64,000 nucleotides of DNA from assembly GCA_015698045.1 (NCBI GenBank), contig BLAL01000285.1, positions 1,612,001 through 1,676,000 on the forward strand. The letters are read 5' to 3'. The stretch comes from Rhizophagus clarus. Lineage: Eukaryota; Glomeromycota; Glomeromycetes; Glomerales; Glomeraceae. Positions within the stretch are counted from its first letter, which is position 1, and every line of letters starts with the position of its first letter. Made by a program: the position numbers and the translations under genes. Shown piece after piece: positions 35,359 through 47,835 of this stretch. Below the pieces are notes generated by a model. That model made no database searches. It was not told the origin of the DNA and worked only from the letters and a program-made list of their open reading frames with translations.

Positions 35359-37087
35359 AGAATATTTTTAGTGTATATGCACATAATTATTGCGGTTTTC
35401 ATAAATCTGTGTAATTAAAGTCACATGATGATCACTTCAAAATTACGTGTTTTTTTTTTTCAAAGTAACGTCTAAAACCAAGTCGCGATTTTGCTTGTCC
35501 GTAAGAATATATTGCTTTAAAAAGTCTTTAGTGTGAGTTTTGAGTCATGAGAGTAGGAACGAAAGAAGAATGACGTAGGCGAGATTTTTCAAAGTTAAAA
35601 CAAACAAGAATACGAAACTCAGGAAGGACTTAGGTGTCGTATCAGGGAGGCTTTTTTAATTTAACAATGAAAGTACATAGTTGAGTGTCTTCAATTTTAA
35701 AAAGTATATCTAACTATAATAACGAAGCTGCCGGTATATATTTTGTTTGAATAAGTAAGTGAAAAAAGAAAATTTTCCAATTGAAAACCAAAGAATATAC
35801 AAAAGTCCGTCTATTTCTTTTTTTCAATAAAGAACAGTTTTTACTTGTCAAGATATGTAATATTAAGCAATTATTAGATCATTATATTACAATTGTGCAA
35901 TATTTACCAAATAACTAATTACAAGAACTATTGAACTAATCGAAAAGAATTTACCAATTCGCGTTTTTTTAGAATCGTTATTTGATCAATATCAAGATGA
36001 TTTTGGCTTGATTATTTGTAATTTTGACAATATCATCAACACAGCGAGTCAACATTAAGACAATATCATATCGATACCATTTTTATTTTGCGTTATTTTA
36101 ACTATATCGTATCGATATCATCATTATTTCGCGTTTTTTTAAAAAAATATCGTTGTTTTAACTATATCGAGCCGATGTTGATTTGATATTCTTCAAATAA
36201 ATATTTTTGCGATATCTTTTTGATATACCGAACCAATATTAGTACGATATCATTTATTTGCATTTTTTTTTTGAAAATTATCGTTTATTGTAACCATATC
36301 AAAGCGATGTCACTTCGATATTTCTTCAAGCAAATATTTTTACGATATCTTGTCGATACAACGAGTGAATATTGATACGATACCAATATTTATTTTGCAT
36401 TTCTTTTTTGAAATTATTGTTATTGCAACGATATCATAATGGTAATGATTCGATGTTTCTTCAAGCGAATATTTTCACGATATCTTTTGTTAATATTGAA
36501 ACGATATTATGGTAACATCATAATGATATTGTTTCAATAAATCGATATCGCAATGATATGAATTTAACATTGTTATTATATCAATTTGGCATTGTTCAAA
36601 AACTTAAGGTTTCTGTAAAGTATGTCAATGATTTTTTATTAATTATAACCTGATTTTTATAAACCAATATCATTAAAGTATCAATAAAATTTTATATTTC
36701 CTATCAGTAATCTAATAGGTTATTGATATTTTTATGATAAAAGTTTAAATTAATCAATTTTTTTTTTTTTACAATTAATCATTAAGACATACGTTATGTC
36801 AATTAATAATTATCTAAATGAGCAGTAATTATTTTATAATTATGTATTATTAAATATTATTATTTTATTCAATTGTATCATTATAACTTAAAAATTATTT
36901 TATTCTAATTGCTTATACATTTACAGCAAAATGAAAAAATTGTAAATTTTGTAATAAATCATACTTATTTAAATTAAATATTCTCGATACTTTACAAACC
37001 TATAAAAATAACGTAAGATTGTTAAAAAACAAACATACAAAGAAATTTGCAACCATAATAATTGCTTAACAGAAACCTTCTTGTTAC
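35359..37087. other. Non-coding region with a GATATC-rich degenerate repeat
   Basis: 3' flank of the SNF2 gene, then repeats (listed separately), then A/T-rich sequence. No gene is supported. Confidence 0.4.
35990..36560. repeat. Degenerate ~131-bp tandem repeat rich in CGATATC
   Basis: The phrase CTTCAAGCAAATATTTTT recurs at about 36194, 36326 and 36457, separated by about 131 bp. Between are CGATATCAT, TTATTTTGCGTT and ATATCG words. Four to five units can be followed. Confidence 0.55.
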
Positions 37088-37631
37088 TGAAATCCCTTAC
37101 AAAATGAGTCTAAAAAAGTAAAAAAAATAATAAACTATTAATAAATATTTTAAATAATGAAAAATAAAAAACTAATTAAAATACTTACCAAAATATCACA
37201 GCTAGGGACCCGTCAACCTACAAAACAAAAAGAGTTAATTAAACTTCAGTCAGTATTCATCTCATTAAAAAGAAAAACAAAGAATTATACTCGTATTTAA
37301 CAATACCTGAAGATCTGTCCATCAGCATAAAAATAAAATTTGTTAAAAAATTACTAAAAAAAAATTCATTAAAGAAATAAATGAAAAAACTACCTGAAGT
37401 ACCATCCAAAATACCATCTAATGCCTACACACATAATGAAAAAACCAACTGTTAATAAAGTTTGTTAAAAGATGAAAGTTTCACTTAAAACAAGCAATTT
37501 ACCAAAATTCCACACAACTAGAAAACTGAAAAGCTGTCAAAATAATGAACTGTTAGCAAGGTTCATTAATAAAGAACAAAAAAATTTGAATTATTTACTA
37601 AAATTTCTTGTTCATAAAGCCAAATAGTTGC
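37088..37631 (-). repeat. Array E: minus-strand mini-exon-like units, head-to-head with array B
   Basis: On the minus strand, acceptor-like TAG or CAG, a short segment and a GTAAG-like donor recur. Segments are 37631-37599 (33 nt), 37533-37503 (31), 37424-37394 (31), about 37325-37307, and 37217-37189 (29); a last acceptor lies at 37110. Acceptors read TATTTTTAG, ATTTTGACAG, TGTGTGTAG and TTTTGTAG; donors read GTAAAT, GTAAAT, GTAGTT, GTATTG and GTAAGT. Segments are only weakly alike (several end in TTTTG or TTCAG). Confidence 0.5.
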
Positions 37632-37920
37632 CTAAAAATAAAGAAAACTAAGCAGCTAGATACTATTCATCAATTCATTAAAAAAAAAATAAATTAAAAA
37701 AAAAATACTGCACTATTTCGTCAAAAAAAAAATCAATTATATGATAATCATCAATCATCAATTAGCCTGTAAATTAGTTTGGAACTATGATCAGCTTATA
37801 GTAAAATAGCTTATTTTTTAAGCTATTATTTTAACTTTATAGTAACGAATGTAGAAATTTTTTTGAAAATATGGAGTCGCATGCCAGTCTATACCAATTT
37901 CTTCCTACTTTTTTTTGTAG

Positions 37921-39460
37921 GTTCTGGACTCAAACTAGAAATATTTTTTATTGTGTGTATAATGTCACACTAACTTTCTTTTCTTTTTTTAGGTCTGGAC
38001 TTCTTTTAGACGCTATTTAGTACTGGTAAGTTAAAAAAAATAGTTTTTTTTTGAACAGAAGGTGTATGGGCTAATAGTATACTAACCTTTTTTTTATATT
38101 TTTTTTTATAACTTCCAGACCTTCTTAGACATCATTTTGGATCTGATAAGTTAAAAAAAAACTTTTTTTTTAATAAAAGGCGTGTAGGTATGTTAACCTT
38201 CTTTTCATTTTTTTTATAGCTTCTAGACCTCTTTTAGACACTAATCAGACTAGTAAGTTTAAAAAAATATATTTTTTCTTTTAATTAGAAGGTGTATAGG
38301 CATGTGTACTAACCTTTTATTTCTTTTTTTTTAGGTCCAGACTTTTATAGACATCATTTTGGACCTGATAAGTTAGAATATATATATATATTTAAATAGA
38401 AGGTATATAAATGTATTTTAACCTTTTTAGAGCTTTGGATAGGTGAGTTATAAAGTGAAACTTTCTTAAAAATTTATTTTTTTTTTATTTTTTTTCTTTT
38501 ATTTGTAGATTTCAGTTTTTGTTTTTAGCTTTGAATAGGTGAGTTTTGACGAAACTTCTTAAAATTTTTTTTTTAATAAATTTATTTAACCTTTTTTTTC
38601 TTTTATTTATAGATATTGGCTTCATTTTTAGGCTTTTGATAGATGGGTTTCAAAGTTTTGTTTTGCGAAACTTTAAAAAAATTTTTTTTTAAAAAAATTT
38701 TATCTAAAATTTTTCTTCTATTTTGTAGGTATCAGATTGGGTCTTTGGAATGGTAAGTTTCAAAAAGGTTCATTCATTTTTTTTGAAACTTTAAATAATT
38801 TATTTTTCTAAAAAAAATTGTTTTCTTTTATTTGTAGATATCAGTTTTAGTCAATTTTGAAACTTAAAAAATATTCATCTTAAACGTGAAATTTTAGTGG
38901 GTTTCCAATAGGCTTTTGAGTTTTTTATTCAACAAAACTTTACTTATATTCCATTTTTTTCTTTTTTTAGGCGACCAGTTAGTGTAAAATTTTGGTAAGT
39001 TTCAAAATTATTTCAAAATTTCATTTTCTTTTAATTGATACTAATCATTTCTTTTTCTTTTTTTGTAGATTGACTTTAGATTTTAGGGTATACAATAGAT
39101 AGGACTTTAGATTGGTAAGTATTATATAGGACGTTAGATAGGTCTGGTTTTCAATTTTCTGGATAACAAATGTAAGTTTTATATTTGGAGTTGTATTGAA
39201 ACTTGCATTTTTTAATAAAAACTAACATTTCTTTTATTTCTTTTTTATAGGTATTAGCTTTGATTTATCAGTATGGTTTAAAATTGTAAAAAGAAATGTT
39301 TGCTATTGCTACTGACGTTTCTTTTATTTTTGTTTGGAGTTTTTTCTTTAAATAAATTAATCAATTATAGTATGTATCAAAGATATATTGTATTTCCACG
39401 TTTCTTAACAGAAATAGAATATTTACTAACATTTCTCTCATCTCTTTACAGGCTTTAACT
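37921..39460 (+). repeat. Array B: plus-strand mini-exon-like units (~90-120 bp period)
   Basis: At least ten units. The best is 37993-38025: TTTTTTTTAG, 33 nt, then GTAAGT. Later units end in GTAAGT, GATAAG, GTGAGT or GTAAGT. The first four segments are homologous (CTTTTAGACATCATTTTGGA-like); later ones drift. Before the pyrimidine tract several units have ACTAACC or TTAACC, good branch-point sequences. Segment lengths vary and most are not open in a shared frame. The array looks older than array A. Confidence 0.55.
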
Positions 39461-39598
39461 TTGGATAATTAGTTTTTTTTTATAAATTCAACTTATAATG
39501 AAATTACATTTTTAAAACTTGTCTCAAAAAACATGTGTAGTTTAGAATTTTATTTTTTATTTTTTTTTCTATTGTAATTCTTAATGCAAAAATACAAA

Positions 39599-40593
39599 TA
39601 AGGCTCTGATCAGTTTCAGTAATTACTGAACTATACTGACCAGTTTTGGTATCAAAGCAGTTTCAGTTTTATGATTTATCAAACCAAAACTTTCAGTTTC
39701 AGTATTAGTTTTGCGATTTACCAAACTGATTTACCGATAATAAAAATGTTTTTTTTATAAGAAAAACATTTTTTTATTAAATAATGTAGTTAAAAAAAAC
39801 GTTGCAAAATATTTTTTTACATAAATGTTTGATATAAAAAATAATGTTTTATAACGTTATTTTTGCAGAACTTGTAAAAAATGTTGCAAAATATTTTTAT
39901 ATAGACAATTTATTATGAAAAATAATATTTCGCAACATTATTTTTGCGAAACTTGTAAAAAATGTTGCGAAATGTTTTTTACATAAATGATTTAATAAAA
40001 AAAATAATGGTTCACAACATTATTTTTGCAGAACTTGTAAAAAATGTTGTAAAACATTTTTTACATAAACAATTTAATATGAAAAATAACATTTCGCATA
40101 CATTATTTTTGCGAACATTGTAAAAAATGTTGCAAAACATTTTTTACATAAACGTTTAATATAAAAAATAACGTTTTGCAACATTATTTTTGTGAAACTT
40201 GTAAAAAATGTTTTGCAACATTTTTTATATTAAAAATTTAATATAGAAAACAACATTTCACAATGTTATTTTCCTTTTTATTTAAAAATGTTGCGAAACA
40301 TTTTTATAAAACGATTTAATATAAAAAAATGGCTCGCAACATTTTTTTTGTCACTTTAATAAAAAATATTGTGAAATGTTTTTTTATGGATGATTTGATA
40401 AGAAAAAATTGTTTCACAACTTTTTTTTGCTAAACGTTGCAAAACGTTTTTTTTACTAAAAATGTTTGGTAAATCAGTTCAGTTTTTAGTAATTATTGAT
40501 CAGTTTCAGTAATCATTAATATCGATACTGATTAATTCAGTTCAGTATCAGTTTTTGCAAAAACTGAATTAAACTGAACTAATCGGAGCCCCA
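39599..40593. mobile_element. hAT-like MITE (995 bp), sister of the 16910-17903 copy
   Basis: The ends TAAGGCTCTGATCAGTTTCA and (inverted) TGGGGCTCCGATTAGTTCAG carry an exact 8-bp TSD, AATACAAA, at 39591-39598 and 40594-40601. The interior ladder of AAAATGTTGCAAAATATTTT units is shared with the 16.9 kb copy and is non-coding. Confidence 0.75.
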
Positions 40594-40880
40594 AATACAA
40601 ATACTTAACAATAAAGTTTATTTATAATAATAATTACATTAAATGAGAAAATAATAAATTTTATATAAATATCAGATTTCAAATATTAAAGAATTATAGA
40701 TATATCAGACTATATTAGGATAACTGATATTCATCTAATATTTACCTGTAACTTACATGACTAATATCTGATATATGCCAACTGATTGTTATATAAATTA
40801 TTCTCGATCTGCATTAAGAACTGATTAGAAATTGGGTTGATCAATCAGCTTCTATTTAGATTAAAATTAACAATGTATAA

Positions 40881-40920
40881 TAGGGCTATCAGGTATATGA
40901 AATTTGTCTGGTAGCCCTTC
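40881..40920. repeat. Short hairpin with AGGGCTA ends
   Basis: TAGGGCTATCAGG and CTGGTAGCCCT face each other across a short loop at the left edge of a partial MITE. It may be the collapsed left end of that copy. Confidence 0.45.
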
Positions 40921-41423
40921 ATTCGTTTAGTAAAATTAATAAAAAATGTTGCGAAATATTTTTCTACAAATAATTTATTTAAAAAAAAACATTTCAAAAC
41001 ATTTTTTTGCAAAACTTGTAAAAACGTTGCAAAATGTTTTTTACATAGATGATTTAATATAAAAAATAATGTTTTGTAATGTTATTTTTTTATTTTATTT
41101 AAAAATGTTGTGAAACATTTTTATGAGGTAATTCGCAATAGTTTTTTTTTGCAAATTAATAAAAAATGGTGTAAAATGTTTTTTACAATTAATTTATTTA
41201 AAAAAAACAGTTCAAACTGTTTTTTTATTAATGATTTGATAAAAAAAATCATTTTGCAACTTTTTTTTTGAGAAATGCTTTTTTACTAAGAATGTTTGGT
41301 AAATCAGTTCAATTTTTGGTAATTACCAGTCAATTTTGGTAATTATTAATACTGATACCAATCAATTCAGTTCAGTATCAATTTTTGCAAAAGCTGAACT
41401 GAACTGAACTAATCAGAGCCCTA
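40921..41423. mobile_element. Left-rearranged copy of the AGAGCTCTGATCAG MITE
   Basis: The right end matches the 39.6 kb copy (CTGAACTGAACTAATCAGAG, then CCCTA). The AATGTTGCGAAATATTTTT units are present, but the left terminal repeat is missing or replaced by the hairpin at 40881. No matching TSD was found. Confidence 0.55.
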
Positions 41424-43706
41424 TTTGTTATTAATATTGTGCAGTTGAATCCTGTATTTTTTTTGAATAATGCCTAAATAACTTCTATTTCTACCATATC
41501 AGTTAGATCTGAAAAAATCAATCTATATGCATAGTTGAAAGACCATGCTATATCCAATGTAGTTTCATATACGTTATTTATAAATTTTCTGATGTATCTG
41601 TCAATTCTTACTTGAATTGACTTATAAATTAGCTTGATCTATCATACTTTTAATAATTAAAATATTTTGTAATATTTTTTTTTAGTTAAAAGATGTACAA
41701 TGAATTTTATTAAAAAATATATTAATAAAAATACATTTATTAATTATCAGAGTCTACCTGTTCCTTAAATGATTACAGATATATTTTATAACTACTAAAC
41801 TCATAACCTACTCTTATAATAAGTAATTGGAAGTCTATTTATAGAATTGTTCAAGAAATAAAGGAAACAAAAATAATAAAAAAATATTCTACAATCTAAT
41901 AAAATAAAAAAAAACATTACATAAAGTAAATGCAAATATATGACAAAAAATTAGTAAAGAGTTCAGCCCACCAACTAAACTAAATATAATGTTCCAACAA
42001 TACCTTTAATCCAGCTATAAGATGTTTTATGTCTGGTTTGAAAAACTAGTCAGTTTTTGAGTAAGTGATTTTCTTATTAGAACAACTAAATTTAAGAGTT
42101 CTATTTCAACTGTTATTGCAGTTGTTAGCAAATATTAAAATCTAAAAAGAAATAATTAGATTCAGATTTTGTTTTAAAATAAGATAATTTATCTGCATTA
42201 CTAATTTAAGCAGATTTATGATAATTTTTGAAATTAGAAGTGAAATAATAATACTAAAAGACTTTCAATTATTTTAAAACTGCAGGTTATTAATTATTAT
42301 GGAAACATTATTTCAAGTATTAAAATAACCAATAAGTTTGCGAACTCCATTCACTTATTTAATTATTTTATATGATTTAATGCTACTATTCATTAAAAAT
42401 TAATATAATCAGCCATTTGGATAAAGGAAGGCATCTGTTATATCATCCAAAATGTTATGAATGACAACTTAAAATTTTTCACATTATTTTCATTCTGAGA
42501 GATTCCAGAAAGTAGGAAACTAATATCAAATTGAGATTCCTCTTAAATTAACAGTCCAGTCCCTTCTATTATAATATTTAAAGCACTTATAATCAGGAAT
42601 TAATCTAATTCTTACTGATAAATATTTCTTGTGTATTCTAATGCTGACTAAAATAACCTTTCCCTACTTTTAAAAACTTATAAGTAAGGTATAATAATTC
42701 CATTTTACCAGTATGTTGTAGATTATTACGTTCAATAATTATATCTATTCTTTTTCTAAAGAGCAATATTTAGTTATAATTACATTTTCTTTTTATAAAT
42801 TTTTGTCTGTCTTTTTTTGCTTTATTTAATTTCTTCTTATTATTATCAAGTGTTAAAGAAATCTTATCAGTATAAGAGAAGGAAAAGATACTTTGTTGTT
42901 AAAAGTAATTATCTTTGATCTAGAAAGTTTAGAAAGTGTATATTTAGATGACTCAATACTAAAAATAAGTATAGTATTTTCATTTGATAATTAAGAAGTT
43001 TATAACTATAACTTTTGTTTTTCTTTTTGAGCTTTCTTTTTAGCATTTTTTTTCTAAAATTTGGTCAAATGCATGACAGATGATAATTTAGGTTGACGTA
43101 AAAGTATATTGTCTAATATTTCTAATGAATCATTTAAATTTAATAAGGAATCTGATTGGTACACCAAATCTCCTAAAATTTTCATATTGGGATTTTGTTA
43201 TTATTGCTCAAACTCTTGATACATAGTATAGTTTACATCTAGAACAGCTATAGTTTTTTTGTCTAAAAGAAAAATATTCAGTAAAGAGGCCAAAGATCAT
43301 ATAAAAACTGGCTGACAACTACTAGTTATGCTCAATTTTTGTCTAGAAAATGTTTATTCTCTATACTCAGAAGAAACCTTTCAATAGCTTTTGAAATTTT
43401 ACACTGTATTCTGGTAAAGAATTAATATCTATATTTAAGAGTATTTAAATATTATGAAAACATTTAGCCATAATACCATTTTTTTTATATAATAAAAAAA
43501 GTGTTAGAATTCATTTTTTGATACTTTGGGAACTGATTTTATTAGTATAATAATAAGTAAAAATAAAAATAAAATTTTTTCTTCTGTGAAAATTTCATTC
43601 ACAAATTTATAAGAAAGAGTTCACTCTTTCATAATATTTTTTAATAACTTTAATTAAATATTATAAAATATTATTTTAATTATTAAAATGCAACTATGTT
43701 TTTTTA
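41424..43706. other. AT-rich region without recognised genes
   Basis: Somewhat richer in C/G than the 19-21 kb desert but with stops in all frames. It may contain old element remains; none could be identified. Confidence 0.4.
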
Positions 43707-43841
43707 AGAAATAATTTATTTAACGCACCTCTGCGTTATAACGCACCCCTTATCACGTGTTTAATTATTTTTATTTTATTTATAAAATAATCTTAAGCCG
43801 TTAAGCGTATTGCAACTTTTCATTATTTTATTTCATCTTCA

Positions 43842-45560
43842 AGAGGTGTTCTTATAAAAAAAACAATAAAAAAATGTTAGAAATGTTAAACAAAATTAAC
43901 GAAAAAAAAGAAATAAACCCTACCTTTTTGTTTCCAGAAGTCTCCAGGGGTGCTTCTATAAAAAAAAAAGACAATGGAGGGACGTTAGAGAATGTTCTTA
44001 AACGAGATTAACGAAAAAAAAAGAAACAACCCTTACCTTTTCATTTCCAGATGTTTCTGAGGGCGTTCCAGGTATGGCATTTTTTTCTTGTCTTTTTTCA
44101 ATTTCGTTTTCATATTTCATTTTTATTAACTATTTTTTCTTCTTTTTATGGTTTATCTTTCGTTAATTTATTCCCCTTTTCTTTTCGTTTTCATTCACTT
44201 TCTTCTTTTTCATTATCGCTCCTTTTTCCTTTCATTCTCATGATCATTTCATCCTTATCACCATTTTGTCCTCATCGTTGTTTCATCCTTATCAATCATC
44301 ATTTCGTCTTCATCATCAATTATCATTTCATCCTTATCATCAATTATCGTTTTGTCTGTCCTTATCATCGATTATTGTTTCATACATCTGTTCTCATCGT
44401 TTCGTCTTTATCATTAATTATCATTTCATCCTCATCATCGATTTCATTTTATCATCATTATTTCGCCTCCTTTTTTTTAGGTCTTAGTTTTGCGAACAAG
44501 GTATGACATTTTTCTTATCTTTTTTTTCAATTTCATTTTCATATTTCATTTTTACTAACTATTTATTCTTCTTTTTATGATTTATCTTTCGTTAATTTAT
44601 TTCCCTTTTCTTTCGTTTTCATTCACTCTCTTCTTTTTTATTATCGCTCCTTTTTCCTTTCATTCTCATGATCGTTTCATCCTTATTACTATTTTATCCT
44701 TATCGTTGTTTCATTCTCATCAATCATCGTTCGTCTTTATCATCAATTATCATTTCGTCCTTATCATCAATCATCATTTTGTTCGTCCTTATCATCGATT
44801 ATTATTTCATACATCAATCCTCATCACCAATTATTATTTCGTCTTTATCATTAATTATCATTTCATCCTCATTATCGATTTTATTTTATCATCATCATTT
44901 CACCTCCTTTTTTTTTAGGTCTTAGTTTTGCGAACAAGATATGATATTTTTCTTATCTTTTTTTTCAATTTCATTTTCATATTTCATTTTTACTAACTAT
45001 TTTTTCTTTTTTTTATGATTTATCTTTCATTAATTTATTTCCCTTTTCTTTCGTTTTCATTCACTCTCTTCTTTTTCATTATCGCTCCTTTTTCCTTTCA
45101 TTCTCATGATCGTTTCATCCTTATTACCATTTTGTCCTCATTGTTGTTTCATCCTCATCAATCATCGTTCATCTTTATCATCAATTATCATTTTGTCCTT
45201 ATCATCAATCATCATTTTGTTCGTCCTTATCATTAATTATTGTTTCATACATCAATCCTCATCACTAATTATTATTTCGTCTTTATCATTAATTATCATT
45301 TCATCCTCATCATCGATTTCATTTCATCATCATCATTTCGCCTCCTTTTTTTTAGATCTTAGTTTTGCAAACAAGGTATGGTATTTTTTCTTATCTTTTT
45401 TTTTAATTTCGTTTTCATATTTTATTTTTACTAACTATTTTTTTTCTTTTTATGGTTTATCTTTCGTTAATTTATTCCCTTTTCTTTTCGTTTTCATTCA
45501 CTTTCTTCTTTTTCATTATCGCTTCTTTTTCCTTTCATTCTCATGATCGTTTTATCCTTA
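43842..45560 (+). repeat. Array C: tandem 110-bp and 437-bp units with mini-exon-like segments, inside the TIR element
   Basis: Units of about 100-110 bp begin near 43842, 43938 and 44051. Then about four units of roughly 437 bp follow. In the latter, TTTTTTTTAG, the 20 nt GTCTTAGTTTTGCGAACAAG and GTATGAC recur at 44481-44500, 44919-44938 (donor changed) and 45356-45375. A preceding segment at 44051-44071 has CAG and GTATGG at its sides. Between them are TACTAACTATT (a perfect branch-point word) and blocks of TCATCCTTATCATCAATTAT. Phe/Ser/His-rich translations are repeat artefacts. Confidence 0.65.
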
Positions 45561-46200
45561 TCACCATTTTGTCCTCATTGTTGTTTCATTCTCATCAATC
45601 ATCATTTCATCTTCATTATCAATTATCATTTCGTCCTTATCATCAATTATCGTTTTGTCTGTTCTTATCATTGATTATTGTTTCATCCATCCTCATCATC
45701 AATTATTGTTTCGTCTTCACCATCAATTATTATTTTGTTCTCATCATCAATTATCATTTCATCCTTATCATTTCATTTTTATCATTGTTTTGTTTTTATC
45801 ATCGTTTTATTCTTATCATCTTTTTATTTCTCCTCATCATCTTTTCATCTTTTCATTCCTTTCTTATTATCTTTTCGTTTTTTATCATCCTTTCATTTTG
45901 TTCATCTCCCTTTTGTCATCCTTTCATTTTTTTGTTCTCTTCTTGTCATCTTTCTTTTTTTGCCCCCTCCCATTATCTTTTTATTTTCATTTCTATTTCC
46001 TTTCATTTTGTCCCTATTTCCTTTTGTTTTCAATCCTGTTCCTTTTATTTTCACATTCTTTCCCTCTTTTTTTCACTATCTTTCTTTTTTTTTACTATAT
46101 CTTTTGTCTCCTATCATCTTCGTTATCTCCAATTATTTGTTTCTAATATTATTTCCATTATTTCTCTCTCTTATTATCATAATTGTTAGACTTCTCTTTT
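45561..46200 (+). repeat. Pyrimidine-rich simple-sequence tract (TCATCNTTTT type)
   Basis: Continuous short repeats of TCATC, TTCATTTT and TTTTCATT with almost no purine runs on the plus strand. All three forward frames are open over long stretches only because of this composition. Confidence 0.6.
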
Positions 46201-46448
46201 TTTGTATCATTATTATCATTACTAGTTATGTTAAAGATAAATAATTGTAAAAAATATTACCTTTGATAAACAGGGTTTAAAGGAATAAAGTCAGTTTAAT
46301 ATATAAATTTTGTTATTTTTTTTGTACAATAAATTTTAGCCAATTATTTTAATTCTTAACAATAATCTAAATTAAACCGCAACCAATAAAATTTATCACG
46401 TGATAGAGGATGCATTATAACGCAGGGTGCGTTAAATAAATTTACTCT

Positions 46449-46756
46449 TTTTGTAATTGTTTTAGTAAAAAATATTGTTAGTTAAAAAAAATATTTTATA
46501 ATATTTTTTAATTGTTTTAATAAAAAATATTGTAAAACTATTTTTCAAAATTATTTTAATTAAAAAAATGTAAAACATTTTTTTTAATTATTTTAATAAA
46601 AAACATTATGAAATTATTTTTTAATATTAATATTAATTTAATTAAATTGGTAGATAATTAGACCAGTCTTATGATTGGAAGTACTCATGTTTAGTTAAAA
46701 GTGATTATATTTGTAATCCTCTTTTTACTTAATAAATGATTATACGGTTTTAACAT

Positions 46757-46797
<41 letters not shown>

Positions 46798-47300
46798 AAT
46801 TTAATTAAAAAAATATTTGTAATATTTTTTTAATTACTTTAAATACAAATTATTGTAAAATATTTTTTAGCATTATTTAATTAAAAAAATATTTTATAAT
46901 ATTTTTTTTAATTATTTTTGTAAAAAAACATTACAAAAATATTTTCAACATTAATTTAATTAAAAAAGTTTCACAATGCTTTTTAATTGCTTTAATAAGA
47001 ACTATTGCAAACTGTTTTTAATATTATTTTAATTAAAAATGATTTGCAATATTTTTTTAATTATTTTAGTGAAAAACATTATAAAAATATTTTTAATATT
47101 AATTTAATTAAAAAGGTTTGTAATATTTTTTTAATTATTTTAATAAAAATTATTGCAAACTATTTTTTAGCATTATTTTAATTAATAAAAATAGTTCACA
47201 ACATTTTTTTAATTGTTTTAATAAAAAATATTGTAAAATATTTTTCTGATAAAAAAGCTTAAACCAGCTTAAATCCAACTTATGTAAAGCACTATTATCA
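46449..47300. repeat. A/T-rich degenerate tandem repeat (~95 bp units)
   Basis: Units contain TTTTTTAATTATTTTAATAAA, AATATTGTAAAAC and ATTATTTTAATTAAAA phrases. They are interrupted by the short poly(A) insert at 46647-46795. Confidence 0.5.
46647..46795 (+). mobile_element. Short retro-insert with 37-nt poly(A) and 14-bp target duplication
   Basis: TTAATTTAATTAAA lies at 46633-46646 and again at 46796-46809, so it flanks a 110-nt segment with AATAAA and a poly(A) tract at 46758-46794. It resembles the 3' end of an RNA copied by LINE machinery (severe 5' truncation or a SINE). The A/T-rich target makes the TSD less decisive than elsewhere. Confidence 0.5.
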
Positions 47301-47835
47301 GTTCTAACTAAGGTTGCTTGCCGAAACTAGTGAGTTTTGGCATGCCGAAACTGGCGAAACTGGCGAAACTAGGTTTCGGCAAGCAGCCAAAAATGCCGAA
47401 ATGCCGAAACTGCCGAAACTGCCAAAATGCCGAAACAGTTTCGGCATTTTGGCATAGTTTCGGCATAATATATATTAATACTTTAATATAGTTTCGGCAT
47501 AGTTTCATTTTTCTAATAATGTAATTAGTGTAACAAAATAAAATTCAGCCACCACATGACACACAACCAATCATATCTGACGGTCATTCAGGAAATGATC
47601 TGACATCATTAATATCAAAGATAATCAGTTACTTTTCGTCCTTTAACTCCTTTAACTCCTTTTTTTATTTATCATTTTACTGTTATAATCCCCAACTGTT
47701 ACGGCTATACCTTGAAATTTGAACCAAATCATATGATTATCTGTTATGGATTTTTTAAATTACTTCGTGTTTGCCTTGCATTACTTTTTTTACTTAAACA
47801 CGTACAAAATAAAAAAACTTTATACACATTTCAAT

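Larger units (their letters stand above)
43707..46448. mobile_element. 2.7-kb terminal-inverted-repeat element of the AACGCA/TGCGTT family
   Basis: About 50 bp at each end are inverted copies: AGAAATAATTTATTTAACGC on the left, AGAGTAAATTTATTTAACGC on the right (minus strand). Both continue through CTGCGTTATAA and CTATCACGTG or CTTATCACGTG. No clear TSD is seen (a T-rich 8-mer at each side is similar, not identical). There is no transposase gene; the inside is tandem repeats and long pyrimidine-rich plus-strand sequence. It is the largest of three family members here. Confidence 0.7.

Noticed and set aside
44051..46244. Several long Phe/Ser/His/Ile-rich ORFs
   Set aside because: Pyrimidine-rich simple repeats keep all forward frames open; the translations look like membrane proteins only by composition.
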